From assembly GCA_028095005.1 (NCBI GenBank), contig CM051460.1:22615501-22679500 (forward strand): a stretch of 64,000 nucleotides of DNA, in the 5' to 3' direction. The stretch is from Rhynchospora pubera. Its lineage: Eukaryota > Streptophyta > Magnoliopsida > Poales > Cyperaceae. Below are positions 1-13,252 of this stretch, piece by piece. Positions within the stretch are counted from its first letter, which is position 1. Every line of letters starts with the position of its first letter. The notes under the pieces were generated by a model. The model worked only from the letters and a program-made list of their open reading frames with translations. It ran no database searches and had not been told where the DNA came from. Position numbers and translations under genes: made by a program.

Positions 1-37
1 AGGAACAATCACTCAGTTAAAAATGCATAAAAGATAC

Positions 38-1964
38 CAAAACTTGGACGTTGTAGTTGAAGGCAAAAACGCTACGGTGCGTAAGCATCTTGTCCACAAA
101 AGGCCCAGTGACGAACAGTATTGCCGACTGGTAAGGTGATGACTGGTACAAGAGCTGAGTTGAGGAGACCTTCAGCTTCTTTTGTATTGTGTTTGTTAGC
201 TTTGTTGACATTAAGGCCCACAATAATAGTAAAGAATTTACCACTACAAAAAAGATTTAAAATTGGTCCCGAAAAGAACATACAAAAAATTAGAACATGA
301 TAAAGGATACAATTTGGCTGACACAAGTGGTGACAAGAGCTAATGCAGCTATAATTGAGCCAAGGAAATTGAGCTGGAGATCAGTGACAGATGCAATGCC
401 AACTCCAAGCAGCAGTACCATAAGAGACATCTTAATGCTCTGGCTGAAAATTATTCAGAAATACTTCTGTTAGAACTTTTAAGCAAAATAAATTGCTACT
501 AAGGAATTTAAATAAATTTGTATTACCTGAATCTTTTGTTAAGGAAGATAGTCTCAAGCAAAACTGTGAATGGTATGATTGCCAACTTTGTCATCTATAA
601 AAAACCAAGAAAATTTTGTTATTTTTTCTGAAAACTCACAGAAAAGAAATCATTGCTGAGTGCAGAATAAAAGTGTTGCTTTCATGAATTCATGGAACGT
701 TTTACAATAATTGCAACGGAACAACAGATGTTCCTTATATTCTACTAAAACCCAACTGGATGGTCATGCAAGGATGAGACAACCCATACAGATAAGTCGA
801 TAAAAAGTAACCAAATTGCCCCTGGACTTTCAAATTTAATTTTATTAAACTTTATAACCTTGATTTTATTTTATATGGTGTTACAGATTGAAAAAAAGAG
901 GCTTATAAGCGCACATCAGAAAATTTTTGAACTTTAACTGAACTTTTTGTATAACCTTTCAGTGGCCAGATCTGATTGATAGATAAATTGTTAACGGAAA
1001 TTCAATATACTTTTCCCACCAGTTCATAGTTTGATTTTAATATAACTTTTAACCTTTTCCAAAACTCTTAGGAAGATTAACACTAACAACTATTAAAGCA
1101 TGACCAGGTTGCGAATAAATTTACCTGATAGAAGCCAACAGAGTTGAAACCGAGGCAGAGATTAAGGAGGCCTATACATGTCCCGTTTAGAAGCCCAAAG
1201 AGGATATTTGTTTGAGCATCAATTGGCTTTGGCTCAAAAAAATGTAACCGCTGTGCCACATGGAGCGTGAGAAATGTGACAAGTAGATGCCAGCTTGTCA
1301 ATGTTGTGGCTGTACACATTTTGAAAGTTAATTTCATAATATTTTATTTCCAATGGTTATTTTCAGTAGTTACACGATTTAAGGACTGTGATGCATTTAT
1401 TAATTCAAAATTTACTGTGTACTATCATTATTTTCTTTTTTTTTCGGTCTCTTGCTTGACCTCCATAATCCATATCTATGCCATGTGCCAGGCCAAAGCT
1501 AACAATGAACCAGAAACCCCTATGGAAGGTCAAATCTCTTGATATTGATTCTTTCCACTGAGATGAAAAAATATGGAAACTTAGGACCAACAAGTCAGAT
1601 TATCGGCTTTTCCTTTGGCCTTTGTTGAAATATATAATAGGAAAAATAATGAAATCAGGTAGTATGGATACTGCTGGAAGAAAAATGAATACAAAAACAG
1701 CAAAAATTTAAAATTCCTGTTTCTCTATCAATGTTCCGCCTACCAGTAACCTTCTGATAAGCCTCAAGGTTCTGAATCTTAAATAAAAGAAATACACAAA
1801 GAGAAGTAAGAAAGAAAGTAAGAGAGAGCGATGAGGTACTAACCGAAAAGGAATCCAAGTGAGCTGATGAGGTACTTGTTGCAGATAACGATTGCCACTG
1901 ATGACGTGACGGAGAGAGCGAGTGAACCGATGACACCAATCTGAGACGACCCATCTGACGACAT
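38..1964 (-). CDS. UXT: UDP-xylose transporter-like nucleotide-sugar transporter, 5' part of gene
   Basis: Five coding exons read on the minus strand: 1844-1964, 1125-1309, 527-594, 311-443 and 38-199. All joins are GT-AG and keep frame, giving 223 residues before the gene leaves the window; the family is usually about 340 residues. The protein is a multi-pass membrane protein of the plant triose-phosphate/nucleotide-sugar transporter superfamily. Segments typical of the UXT subgroup are ATTLTSWHLLVTF, LNSVGFYQ-like LGFNSVGFYQMTKLAIIP, GVGIASVTDLQLN and TNTIQKK followed by VSSTQLLYQSSPYQ. Family knowledge: these carry UDP-xylose into the Golgi/ER lumen for wall polysaccharide synthesis; the substrate here is inferred. 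The start at 1964 (MSSDGSSQ) matches the usual short N-terminus; an in-frame upstream ATG at 2030 would add 22 residues, but the run before 1964 ends in an acceptor-like TGCAG and may be a 5' UTR boundary. The C-terminal exons are outside the window. Confidence 0.88.
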
Positions 1965-2030
1965 CTTCTCCACTGCAGTAGATTTGCTTTCTTTGTGTTT
2001 ACCTGGTAAATATCTTTTGATTAGAGACAT

Positions 2031-5000
2031 AGTATCATGTTATGTGAACCTCGGTTTCTCTCCTGAATAATCGCAATGAGAAGGTTTGGTTTCACCTAGC
2101 CATACCAGTTTGATGTGGTCGTGGAGTTATCGTGTGTGCCATGATTTACTAGACATGCCTTGATTTGGTTCAAAGTTATATGAGCTGGACCAATGTTTAG
2201 TTTGACTTTTTAGTTTTAAATATACCTACCTTGGAGATTGTGTGATTCCTGATGCCTTACTATATGATAACAATAAAAGTAGTACCATAGGGTGCGTTGA
2301 AATCTGTATTAAATTTATTAATCCTAAGATATATTATATGGTTTGATAATTTTTGTAATGGTATTTTTTTATAAAAATAGAATGATAGTACAAATATACA
2401 TTTTGTATAATTATAACATGTGAAATGCTGTGCAAAAAGACTATATGAAACTATCAGTTTGGAAATCGAAGTTTTATTGTTGTATTATTCTACTATATTT
2501 CTTATCACCTACAAGATACTAGGACTGACTACATTAATCTGGAAGCTAATTTACTCAAGTTGAAAAATAAAATAAAAATTATACAATGATGACAGCCTTT
2601 ATATATGAAGAAAACATAATTACAAAAATGGTATCCTGGTATATATATAACAATTATATACGTAAGCAGTTTCCAGTGGTTTTTTGCATCACAAAATATT
2701 TTGAAGATCGAAAAATCCATACAAAATTACAAAATATTAAGCATCACTGCATCACAAGATGACCATGCATGTAACGGTTATATGGCAATTAGGAGGCAGG
2801 AAAGAATGGAGTTAATTTTGGAGAAAACTGAAGTGCTTAGATCAGTCATGTGAACTTCACATGATCAGTTAGATTTCCTCAGATTATTGCTTAATTAAGG
2901 TGCTACTTCATGTGATTCTAGAATCAAATCTCAGCGGCTTGACTAGTTCACATTTTTTCCTTGTTTGCGAGAAAAGAAGTTTCGACAATATCTCCATAGT
3001 ACCGGGACATGGCCTTTTAGTCTTTTACAAATTCAACTAAGATGCATCAAACAAATACATTGCAATGCAAAATATATAAAAAAGTAAGCAAGATAGGAGA
3101 TTTGTTATCAGTCATATTATTTGGATTGTACAAGTTCAATTAGTTTAACAAAAAATCGTCGGTTAGTAGCTATGATATGATTAAGTAGGTATATATGTTG
3201 AAAATTATTGTATCTTATTTTTGTTTCTTTGTATACTGGGTATGTGACCAAATTAATTGCAGAGATAAAACTAATAGTAAATAATCTATACTACTAATGA
3301 AATCATCCAAAATAAGGTCATAATAATTTCACAAAAGGGGTTCAAGCATTTGTTAACATCATTATAGACCGTTAATCTTGTGCAACTTGATCTGATGTAC
3401 AGTTTAGATCTGTATTTCAGACAAAGAGTTGGACTCCTTTACAGAAAAGGGTTAAGGCGCTGGATGGTTGTTTTTTTTTTATATTTTTTAATTTATGCGC
3501 ACATTGAAGGAAAGAGAAAAACAAATCAACCTTCTCCTATCATACCAAAATCGCTATCTAATAAAATCGTCTCAAATTTTCTTTCTTATTATCATACACG
3601 CGGGTGTGCTCATTTGCTAGTAAATATAAACGTATTAAATTGGTGTATACAACGATATTGCTGAAAATAAGGCTAGATATAATATTATTATTACACAGTT
3701 ACAGCTTTACCTGACCAATGGTTAGTACAGGATCTGATGCCAGAACCATTTCTCTGGGAACTTCCAAGTTACAAGTTTGAATGGAGAAAATGTTGAATTG
3801 AGTTATAAAAAAATGTTAAATTACTGGACACAAATCCCAAGATTGCTCATCTAAACTAGTAAACTTAGTTCAGTTCTTCTATGGTCCCAAAAGCACTATA
3901 GATCTTGTTACAAGAAACTTCAGAAGTACCTAATTTTTTCATATAAAATGTATCAAAATTTACTAATAGTCAATATAACTACATGCACGTGGCTTATTGG
4001 ACACTAATAGCGACTCAAACTCTAATGTATTGCCATACGGCACACAAGAAACACGAAGGACCACACAGGAGTTTGACTTGATAGATCAGAGATTTGCCTT
4101 TTAGCACTGATAATTAACACTCACCTAACATAAATTAAGACGAGGTCAACGAGGAAAAAATATATCTGGAGCAATACCTCGAAAAAGGCCTTGGAGAATT
4201 TTTTCATGAATTATTAAGAAATTTATTTTCTTATTAAGGAGAATAAACTTGTGCATTATAATATACAGAGTGCTTTTCGAATCTCAATGCCAGAACCGCA
4301 TCGAAATCCTCAAGTCAAAAAAAGCATTTAATAGACCTCGTGATAGATATAAAGAAATCTTTTAAAATTATTAAAAAAATAGATAAAGATTTGTATATAG
4401 AAGAAAAATGTAGACATTAGAGCTCTTCTTATGAATGTGCTCATAATTCTTCTTTATTAGTGCCAAAAAAACAATTATTTTTACTTTTTAAAATGCAAAA
4501 CTTAGAGCACTCTTTCTACTCTAATAATAAAATTTATATAAAAACTCAAAATTCCAGACATCAACTACGCCCCATACATCTGATCTTATTTTTCTCTCAT
4601 AATTGAACCTAATTTACTTTGGTGAGAAGTTATGATGAGTCTAAGGTGTAAAAAATTCTTAAAACAATATAATTTCTTTTTTTTTTGCCAGTCTGTATGA
4701 TTTTTTATATGATTTATCAATTTATTTCTATTGTCTGAGTCCTTAATATTTTAATATTAATATTTGTGCACAAAATTTAGTGAATGTAGGTTATTTTTCA
4801 TACAAAAATTATTTTAAAGCTTTATCTTTTAAAATGGATACATTGTTTTTCTAATGTAGTCCAAGAATTAGCTCTTGATCTTTTTAATAGATAAAATCTC
4901 TGTACCTCTAAGAAAATAGTGTTTGGTGCTGTATCACCATCATTCAATAATTTATGATTATTTTTTTTTTATTCTAACAAATGCTTCAGTACGATTGCAA

Positions 5001-6340
5001 ACTGTGTCGAGCGTGATTTATGCTCTAAAAAAATTCCGATAAAGACTACCCCGGACATAATTCCCAGAAAACGCCACAACAACCACAAGGTCATCTAATT
5101 AATCAGAAGAATATACAATGGGGAGAGACTAGGTTTATTAAAACATAATTTCAAAGTCGTTAGTTGAAGATTGTATAAAATAATTAAATGTTTAATTACT
5201 TTTTACAACAATACTAAAATTCATTTTGCATATTGCAATTATCTTCATAGACACGAATAATATGCAACTGCCAGTGACATGTACCATCACAGTTAACATA
5301 ATTTAAAAAGAATATATGTCTTCAAACACCCACACAGACACAGTTACAAATATGAAATATCAACATTTACATAATTACATTTCAGCTTTCTATTCTTGAC
5401 TCCTTCGGGCCCGCTATCTGGCCCAAAAATTTAATCAACAACAATAAATCTCGCAGGGTCCTAAAACTTTACTTTGCAATAAATATAAGAGCTTTAAATA
5501 GGCTCTGCACTTCGTACAAGCATTACAATAACAAATCGATAATAATAATAATAATATATAATCATAATAATAATAGTAGCGGTAGTAGTAATAATAATAA
5601 TAATGATATTAATATTAATATTATTTTATTTATTGTTATTGCTATTGTCATCAACAATGTCTCTTCGATTCTAAACTTTCTAAAATTTTAATTGGTACAA
5701 TTTAGCATTTAAACTTTGTTAGACAAATTCCCACGGTTTCGAAAACTAAGAATTAAATCAACTGTAACATGATCCCGCTAATTATTTGGTGCACAACAAG
5801 AAATGGAACCTCCGGTTCAAATAGAAATGGCGTGGTTGAAAAGTGAAATTCTCTAATGAGACACAAACATGTAGTGAAACTCTAGAATTAACCTAAGTTT
5901 TCCATTTCCAATTGAAACCAATCCAACTGCCACGTCAGCTCCTAAACCCGGTCTCAATAAACTACAGTCATTCCTGAAACAATGACATGCACCTATTGCT
6001 ATTATTTGAGGTTTTTACAGCTGGAAACGCAACTCGTGCAAGCAACATCGTTTTCCAAATTCAATTTAATTCCCAAATGAGAAAATGACAAGAAAATTAA
6101 TGAACCAATTAAATATGCGTATATATTCGTATTTGCTAGCTCAGTAATGATTATATTAGTTATTACTAATTCAAGATATAACACGAAGAATTCGAAAAAT
6201 AAAATAAAAGAGATAAAGATAGAAAAGGAAAACATCGTGCAAAATCAAATGGAGAAATTATCATTATGTGGAAAGGATTTGAAGGGAGAAATAGGATTTC
6301 ACCATGTGTGTGCTGGGAGCAAATTCGGTGTAGAACTACA
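2031..6340. other. AT-rich intergenic stretch, no gene seen
   Basis: Upstream flank of the transporter gene. Open frames here are short and have no recognisable family signature. Low-complexity AAT/ATT runs occur around 5538-5640. A weak fold-back (AGAGCTCTTCTT near 4420 against AAGAATTAGCTCTTG near 4864) may be an old MITE but is too diverged to delimit. Confidence 0.5.
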
Positions 6341-6470
6341 CCATGTAGCGCAACAATCCAAATCATTCAAAATCAATCTAACAATTCTCTCTCGTTTTTC
6401 TCAATTTTTCTACAACAAATGGAGATAGATGGATTGGTCTTGAAGAGACTGGATTGTTGCGCTACACGGT
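6341..6470 (-). ncRNA. Candidate MIRNA-like hairpin
   Basis: Two arms of about 40 nt face each other across a loop of about 50 nt. The core is a perfect 16-bp match, TGTAGCGCAACAATCC at 6345 against its complement near 6451, and pairing continues imperfectly on both sides (CAATCNNNC blocks inward, CAAAT-GGT-ACC blocks outward). On the minus strand the hairpin lies downstream of a (CT)n-rich leader-like tract at 6653-6691, a composition common in plant 5' leaders, so minus is the guessed transcript strand. I recognise no known miRNA family in either arm. It could equally be a small fold-back transposon. Confidence 0.3.
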
Positions 6471-6647
6471 ATTGCGCAAAACCAGATTTGAGTTGCATGC
6501 GTGCTATTAGGTTGATCAATCATGCTTATGAAATTTTGTGAACAAGAGAGAGTATAGAACGAACCTTAAATAAAAATTCTCAGATAACACTCTTGGTTCT
6601 CTATGCTAATCGATCACAGTCGATCCTTCTCCTGGTAACCGAAATTT

Positions 6648-6694
<47 letters not shown>

Positions 6695-7157
6695 GAGAGA
6701 GACAAGTCATAACGAACAGAGAGAGGGAGAGAATTGGGGTTTTATTTTGTCGACTCTTCATATTCTAGTCAAATAGGTACGGATCCTACGGACCAGTAGG
6801 TGTTGGTGTACAGACACTTTCTTCTTGTAAAACTGAAGAAACTGTGTAGCGAGTCGCTACGTAAAGGGATTGTCGGGGCAAATAAAAGAGTGGGACCCGT
6901 TGGCAGCAAAGATTTGTACGAGTGCCACAACCATATTGCCCACACGGAGAATTTTGTTGGTGGATGTTTTGATATTGGAGGCCGCTAACGGCGCTAGGCG
7001 GTGATTGTGAATGTCAGTTTTATCTGACAATTGGATAAATTTTTATCCATGTGATTTGAAAAATTAATATAATTCATATTGTCTAAGTCTTTTTTTTTTA
7101 AAACAAAGTGATTTTTATTTTGTGTAAGGAGGAAATTACACCACAATTATTTATTTT
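6471..7157. other. Intergenic stretch with microsatellite, no gene seen
   Basis: Contains the GA microsatellite and a moderately GC-richer segment around 6780-7000 without a convincing coding frame. Confidence 0.4.
6653..6691. repeat. (GA)n microsatellite
   Basis: An uninterrupted GA dinucleotide run, followed by impure GA-rich sequence to about 6735. On the minus strand this is a CT-rich tract. Confidence 0.95.
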
Positions 7158-7313
7158 GGGGCGTTTGGATCGCTTAGAAAAAGGAGGAATTTTCTATTCC
7201 TAGGCATAAAGTATTGGAGGTGTGTAATTTTGTGAAGACTTTGGATTGTTTATAATAAATTTATGTCTAAGAATAGAAAATTTTTTCTATTCCCATATGA
7301 TCCAAACAGCCCC
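7158..7313. mobile_element. Small MITE, TIR GGGGCGTTTGGAT
   Basis: A 156-bp segment bounded by inverted termini GGGGCGTTTGGAT and ATCCAAACAGCCCC, with an internal GTGTAATTTTGTGAAGA block shared with the MITEs at 31779 and 36850. No clean target duplication is visible here. Confidence 0.65.
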
Positions 7314-7734
7314 TAATGATTTTGTAAATCATAAATTAATAGTACAAATTTTGAATTCAACATTATAGAGTATCTAATAATTTTGTAAATCATAAACTAA
7401 TAGTACAAATTTGAAATTCAACATTACAGAGTGCGATTTGATACAGTAGGAACACTATGCTTATTAAAATTTAGGGAAAATTTTTTCTGTACCTCTCAAA
7501 ACTGAGGAAATGAAGGATTTACCCCTCGAAACTAAAATCTCTTGATTTTACCCCTCAAAATTTGAAACCCCTTCTTCCTTTACCCCTTTGAGTTTTTTTA
7601 TAATATAAAAAATATTTAAAAAATGTAAATTATTTTTTGTGACCATACTACCCCAAGTCGATTTAACCCATTTGAAAACTAAACCGCAAATCGCAAACCT
7701 AGTCACATAAACCAATTCGCCAACTCAGACTAAA

Positions 7735-8040
7735 ACTTTTCCTCTCTCGTGCACAAACACCTCCCCTCTCGTATAAACCCTAAAAACCCATCTCTGAACT
7801 CTGGTGGATCTTCCCTTCACGCACAACCCTCCCCTCTCTCTCAACCCATTGGCTTGAGCAAAGGCTTAAGATCGATCGATGGATGAACCCTAAACCTTCT
7901 CTCCCTTCCGATCCAGAAGACAGTTGATCTATAAAGAGCTTATCTCCTCTTCAACTACCCTCCTCCTGGTCCTTCTTTGTCTCGCATGAATCGCCGCTCT
8001 TCCCTCGCATGGCATCCATCTCCCTGGCACGAACCAGGTT
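7735..8040 (+). other. Leader-like captured segment inside the Pack-MULE-like element
   Basis: CT-rich and GC-richer than its surroundings, with two AAACCCTA motifs typical of plant gene leaders, ending at a plausible splice donor (ACCAG then GTTTGTC at 8039). Resembles a 5' UTR/first exon, but no protein family could be assigned. Confidence 0.35.
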
Positions 8041-9499
8041 TGTCTTTTCTTTTCACTGCATTTTTTTCTCTTTTTTTTGTTAATCAATTTGTTTTGGTTT
8101 TGAGCAATTTGGTTTTGATTACTCAAATTGTTGCCTAATCAGCTCCTTTTTTTGATGCCATGAACTGGTACTTGCGATGGGATATTTGAGAAAAAATGAT
8201 GTAGACTGTTTTGGACAAGAGGGACAGAGAGTTGGGGAAGAGGGACATATTGGAAATTTGAGAATGAATTTGTACTGACTTATACCATAGTTGTTATGGG
8301 AAAGAGGGACGGAGAGTTTGGTAGAGAGGAAATGTGGTTGTAAATTTGGCTTTTCTTCTAGGTTTCTAGGTCAGGATTAAGCAACTTGTCATAGAGATAA
8401 TTAATGTAATATTGCCTTTTAAATTGAGTTCATTGAAGCATCTATTAACAAAAGACTTTTCTTAATCATGGTTGCAATTGAATTGATGATTACAATATCT
8501 AACACCGTGTTATTCTATTCCTTTAATTATAATTAAACAGGTAGAAAGATGTGGTTATTGTGATAAGAAGTGCGCTCACTCAGAGCTTACTATATTGCTC
8601 TTACATGAAAGATCGAGGTCTTGTTCTCGTGTGTTATGTACTGACAAAAAAAAAAGATTGTGTTTTGTTTTGTTTTTGTTTTTTTTTTTGCTCAATGTGT
8701 CATTAGAATGAAAATTTGATATTGGATGTAATAGCTAAATTATGTAAAGTTTTTTGTTCTTGTTCTTTTTTTTTTTGAGAAATATTGTTGTTCGAGTATA
8801 TATAGTACTTTCCTGATACGATATTGATTTTTCTAATGAATTGCAGTGGTACCTGTAATGGTACCTATAGCATTTTAAAAGAAAAAAAAACAAGCTATTT
8901 CACCTCCATGCTACATAGTATTTCAAGTTCCACTTTAGTTGACAAACCAAGATGAATAAGTATATACTACTGAAAATTACATCCACCTCTACAAAGCATG
9001 AAGAAAAGAAAAAAAACAAATTTAAACAAATTCAGTGATGATAGGTTGCAAAACATGCATCCAGTAGCATAAAAATATAATAAAAATGCTGAATCAAAAC
9101 ATCTTCGTCTATTGCATATAGAGCAACAGAATGAAGAATATACAACTGTATCTACCACATTCCCTCAAAGCATATACACCAATCTGAATTTGAATTGTAA
9201 AAAAACTTACAAGATGGTACATGAAAGTATCTTACCTTATCTTACAACTAACATAATGAAGAATGAATTGTACCAAGAAATTTAAACATAAACATTGGGG
9301 AATAGAGTATCTTACATTCACTAAATTTAAAGAGTTACATCCATAAGAAACAACATGGCATCCAAAATATAAAAAGAAAAGGAAATTTTCATAAATCAAA
9401 TGACATTACCTACATTCAATGCCTCAATTTCTCTTCTCCAAACAACAAATTCTAGCGACATACCATGGTATGCCCAAAAAACTCAAAATTTCTAACTCC

Positions 9500-9960
9500 T
9501 CTGCTCGCTTTTCCAAGAATTTTTGGCAGCTTCAGTAGATGCACTATTGCCAGTATCCGAACTGCCGTCTTTTGGTTTAGAGAAAAATTGGTCCCACTCA
9601 TGTGTCCCATTGCAATTTAGATCTTGGGTCCACATAAAAAATCAAATTCGAAATCAGATTAATTATGTCCTCTTCTCATTTGCTTCACCATGATTGGTGA
9701 ATACTGCCTCAACCTCTCTTCTATGCTAACATTTCCATTTCGTACATCATTTTCTGGAATAAACACATAATACCTGGTGTAATTCTTTGGGAGGTGCCAC
9801 GTGTACTGAACATATGCAGATCATGGGTGGAAGAAAACAGGTATGCACCCAACAAGCATAGAGTCACAAGCTGACTTCCTTGTGTAAGAATCCCCCTTGC
9901 GGTTGCAAACAAAAATGGAGCTTTCAAACATTTTTACGATGCTACTCGGGGAATGACACT
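9500..9960 (-). pseudogene. GT47 exostosin-type glycosyltransferase fragment (MUR3/KATAMARI1-like), broken
   Basis: Minus-strand translation gives CHSPSSIVKMFESSIF, then GDSYTRKSACDSML, GCIPVFFHP, and after a stop SAYVQYTWHLPKNYT and VFIPENDVRNGNVSIEERL. These are hallmark segments of the C-terminal domain of plant xyloglucan galactosyltransferase-like GT47 enzymes, which add sugars to wall polysaccharides in the Golgi. The stop (TGA, 9821-9823) lies where the family has the Gly of HPGSAY, so a GGA-to-TGA change is the simplest reading. Further stops and a frameshift follow towards 9500. Upstream, an unrelated Pro/Ser-rich frame starting at 10129 runs into it. Only a portion of a normal enzyme is present, inside a TIR element, so it is read as a captured and decayed fragment. 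Confidence 0.82.
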
Positions 9961-10449
9961 TGTCTGGGGGGCGATGCTCGATGACACTGAATGAGAAAAG
10001 GTTTCCGATCTGCTCGAACGAGGATTCATGGCGGAGAGGGGAAAGACGACGGAGGAAGGTTGGGTTTAGGAAGAGAGGCAAGGCGACAGTGAGGGGTGAC
10101 GGAGGCGATGGAAAAGGCTGCTGCGACATCCACTAGGCGAGAGCTAGGGTTAAGGTTTGATCAGTGGGAGAGAAGAAGAGGCCAAGATCGATTTTAGTCG
10201 AGTGGGTTCGTTACTGTATCTGGATTTGGTTTGGGTTCAAATCGAATGGATTGGGTCCAAGGGTATAATAGTCAGCAAAAAGAGTTTTTATTATTTAAAT
10301 GTTATTTATATTGTAAAAAAGAGCAGAGTGGCATATACAGAAACAATTTGAACTTTAGAGGGGTAAAATCAGGAGATTTTATTTTTGAGGGGTAAATCCT
10401 CAATTTCTTCATTTCTGAGGGGTACATAAAAAATTTTCCCTTAAATTTA

Positions 10450-11291
10450 TGATTTTGTTACATGATCGCATGATACTGAAAATCTCAAATTATGCAAGCA
10501 ATTTTAAAGAACAAGAATAATCATTCACTTTTTCAAGGATTAGAAAAGAAACTATGTTGATGTTTAAGAAATTTATAGTCTAATGTACATATGCATTTGA
10601 ATTGTTAAAGAAAATGAAACAAAAAATAGTGCTTAAACTATTTGAAAAATAATATAAAAAGTAATAATTTAAATGGTGTAGGGAAATTATTAATTTTATA
10701 CTATTTGAAATAACGCATATGGAATTTGAATTGTATGACCAGTGATAATTTCGTTATCCCTATAAAATACTACATTTACAGAATATGTTACTAATCTAAT
10801 ATTATTTGGTGGAAACACATATATTTTAATTAAATTTACTTAAAACTAACAACACTATTCCTAAATTAGTTATGTTCCCATACATCAAAACATCATCCGA
10901 ATAAGAGCTTGTGCTTGTTTTAAGCCGACAGGTTATCCGTGTATAATTGTATATCAGTATATAGACCAAGTTTGAGTGGTGTTGTTATAAGGAATGTTCT
11001 GAACAACTGTCTGATCATTAATGAATGTTCCGTCATTAATACCGGATTCATACAGTTTGAAAATCTTAATCGTCGAAATTAAATCGGACGGTCGTGATAC
11101 TGCAAAGTGCAAATCTTAGGCCGAACTCTACGGATCCGTTGCACCGTAGTCCTTGCAGTTAAGTTGCCGACGTAATCTAGCTTAGTCAAACGTTTGTTTT
11201 TTGTTATTTTTATTCTTTTTTAACAATCGATTCCTAGATAGATGTTCGGTAGCAAACTAGCAACAACTAGCAATCCTGCCTGCGCGAAATT
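10450..11291. other. Intergenic stretch, no gene seen
   Basis: AT-rich sequence between the Pack-MULE-like element and a SINE. No coding frame, RNA gene or clear repeat was recognised. Confidence 0.4.
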
Positions 11292-11480
11292 GTTTTTTTT
11301 TTCTTTAAGATAAATTAGAGGTCTAAACCATCCAACTTATTTTTAAATTAAATATCTATGAAAGACCTTCCAACCGGGTTTCGAACCTGCGACCTTTCAC
11401 TCAAGAAGTCAAGGTGCATCATCCAATTTCTTTCACTAGAGGATGAAAAACTGAAAGTCACTAGACCAAGAATTAGTTCT
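11292..11480 (-). mobile_element. tRNA-derived SINE, minus orientation
   Basis: Homologous in reverse to the SINE at 18430-18591. It starts with a T-run (the A-rich tail on the minus strand), contains the B-box-like GGTTCGAAACCC on the minus strand and the A-box-like CTTGGTCTAGTG near 11470. Short flanking repeats of GAAATT type (11287 and 11484) may be the target duplication. Confidence 0.75.
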
Positions 11481-12578
11481 CGTGAAATTATTTTTTTGTT
11501 TCGTTTGTTTTTCTTCTAGATCTGAAAAGACAATTTGTCCGTCCCCTAGGAAACCTTCAACTGTGACAAATTATGAAAAAAAAATATATTTAAGATCAAA
11601 ACCCGAGGGGTATTGTGATGAAACATATGAGCATTGCACTCAATTCCAGAGCGGTCAATGGTTTAGAGTAAAAACTAAAAAGTGAGGCCAAACGGTAGTG
11701 TGTGTGTTGGGAAAACTAGTTCGAAATAAAAACTTTTGATCCAGAAAATTAATTCTATAATGGTATGACCAAACATTTGTTTTGTATACTGTTCTTTTTT
11801 AGCTTTGTAGTTAGGTGAAACGATTTGATTCTGTTTGAGTGCGACCGTGGTATTAACATAATATATATTTTCTCTAAATGAGAACATAATAGGATAAGAT
11901 AATTATTATTTATGTAATTTAAAATTCAAGTAGCAATAGAAAAATGAATTATTATTGTGTATACCAAAATGGTTTGCATGTAGTGGTTGTATCTGTTATA
12001 TATAAATAAACACTAATCATCAATTAATAATATGTTTTTGAATCGGTGGTGATTTGATGAGGTCCAACGAATTAAGAATATTATCTCCCAGTATAAGCCT
12101 GTAATTAATGTTTTCTTTCAACAAGTAACAGCTGGCTATTCATAATAAAACATAAAATCCTTAAAATAAGCATGAAGAGTGCTAACAACCGTCGTAGACT
12201 TGGCTAGGTCCAAATAAATGTATTATTTTAAAAAAAAATTATTTTAGTTCCATTTATTTTCTTATTCTAAGATAAGTGCTCAATTTTATTCTCATGATTA
12301 TCAGTAGATGAGTAGAATTATTTTATCTCTAAGCCTACATAAAAATCTTTGTCGCGTACACTACATAGATGCTTAATTTTGGGTCTTGCATATTTACTGA
12401 TGCAACTAATAAAATATAAATTAACTTGTCGACCTTGAACTGTTACATTGAACCTCGTTGGAACTTGGAAAAGAAGAATGAAACCACGGTATAACATCTC
12501 CCGTGAACAATTAGAGCGTTAGCTTAGTTAACTAACTCGCTAATCTACGATTACAATTTTAAATTTTGGGTTAGCGAT
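11481..12578. other. AT-rich intergenic stretch, no gene seen
   Basis: Short open frames only, with no recognisable domain. Ends at the target duplication of the hAT-type element. Confidence 0.4.
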
Positions 12579-13252
12579 GTTAGCACTAAAGATTTAAATA
12601 GCGGATAGTGGATTCGTAGCGGACATGCTTCCGCCGTAGTGGATAGCGGATAACGGATATTTAGCGGGCGCTATCGGATCGCAATATAAAACATTATCAA
12701 CAAGCAATATAAGTTTCCTCCCACCCTATATTTTTATGTTATGGACATACATTCAATTAAAGAATATCAGTATTATAAATAAAAATCCGTGGGAGTCTGA
12801 TTCAACTCTGTTTAATTTTCACGGACACGGGAAACGTCCAATATTTTTGTTTTAAATATTTTTGAAACTGGATTGTATATATCTTTCTGCGGCGAGTGTA
12901 CTAGCGAGACAAAACCAACCCGTTTCATCAGAATTTGTGCAATATTGACGGTAGAAAGTTCTTTTCAATTGCCTTATCCCCTTCCATCTTCCCTTCTCTA
13001 GCCTTGGTTTCATCGCATCTGAAAAGGAAAAATAAAATTATCATCGCCTCTCCTCTTCTTCCCTTGCACTCAAACCCTTATTCCGCATAAAAAAAATTTT
13101 GTCGCCTCTCCTCTTCTTCAGTGTTGGGATCCCCCTACGAAGTCTCCCCGCCCAAATCCCAAACCCAACATTTACAACACCATCCCGCCATCGTTCTTTC
13201 AAACTTCATCTCCTTTCAAACAAACCTCAAAACCCCCAAATTACGTCTGAAA

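Larger units (their letters stand above)
7474..10440. mobile_element. Pack-MULE-like TIR element carrying host gene sequence
   Basis: The 2967-bp element has inverted ends starting GGGAAAATTTTTT. The ends stay recognisably similar for about 200 bp (7474-7670 against 10240-10440), including the shared TTTACCCCTC and GATTTTACCCCTC blocks, but are visibly diverged. It is flanked by TTAAAATTTA (7464-7473) and TTAAATTTA (10441-10449), a 9-10-bp target duplication with one base indel, as expected for Mutator-like elements. No transposase is present. The interior holds a GT47 pseudogene on the minus strand and a pyrimidine-rich, leader-like block on the plus strand. The TIRs are older than those of the MULE at 20880. 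Confidence 0.72.
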
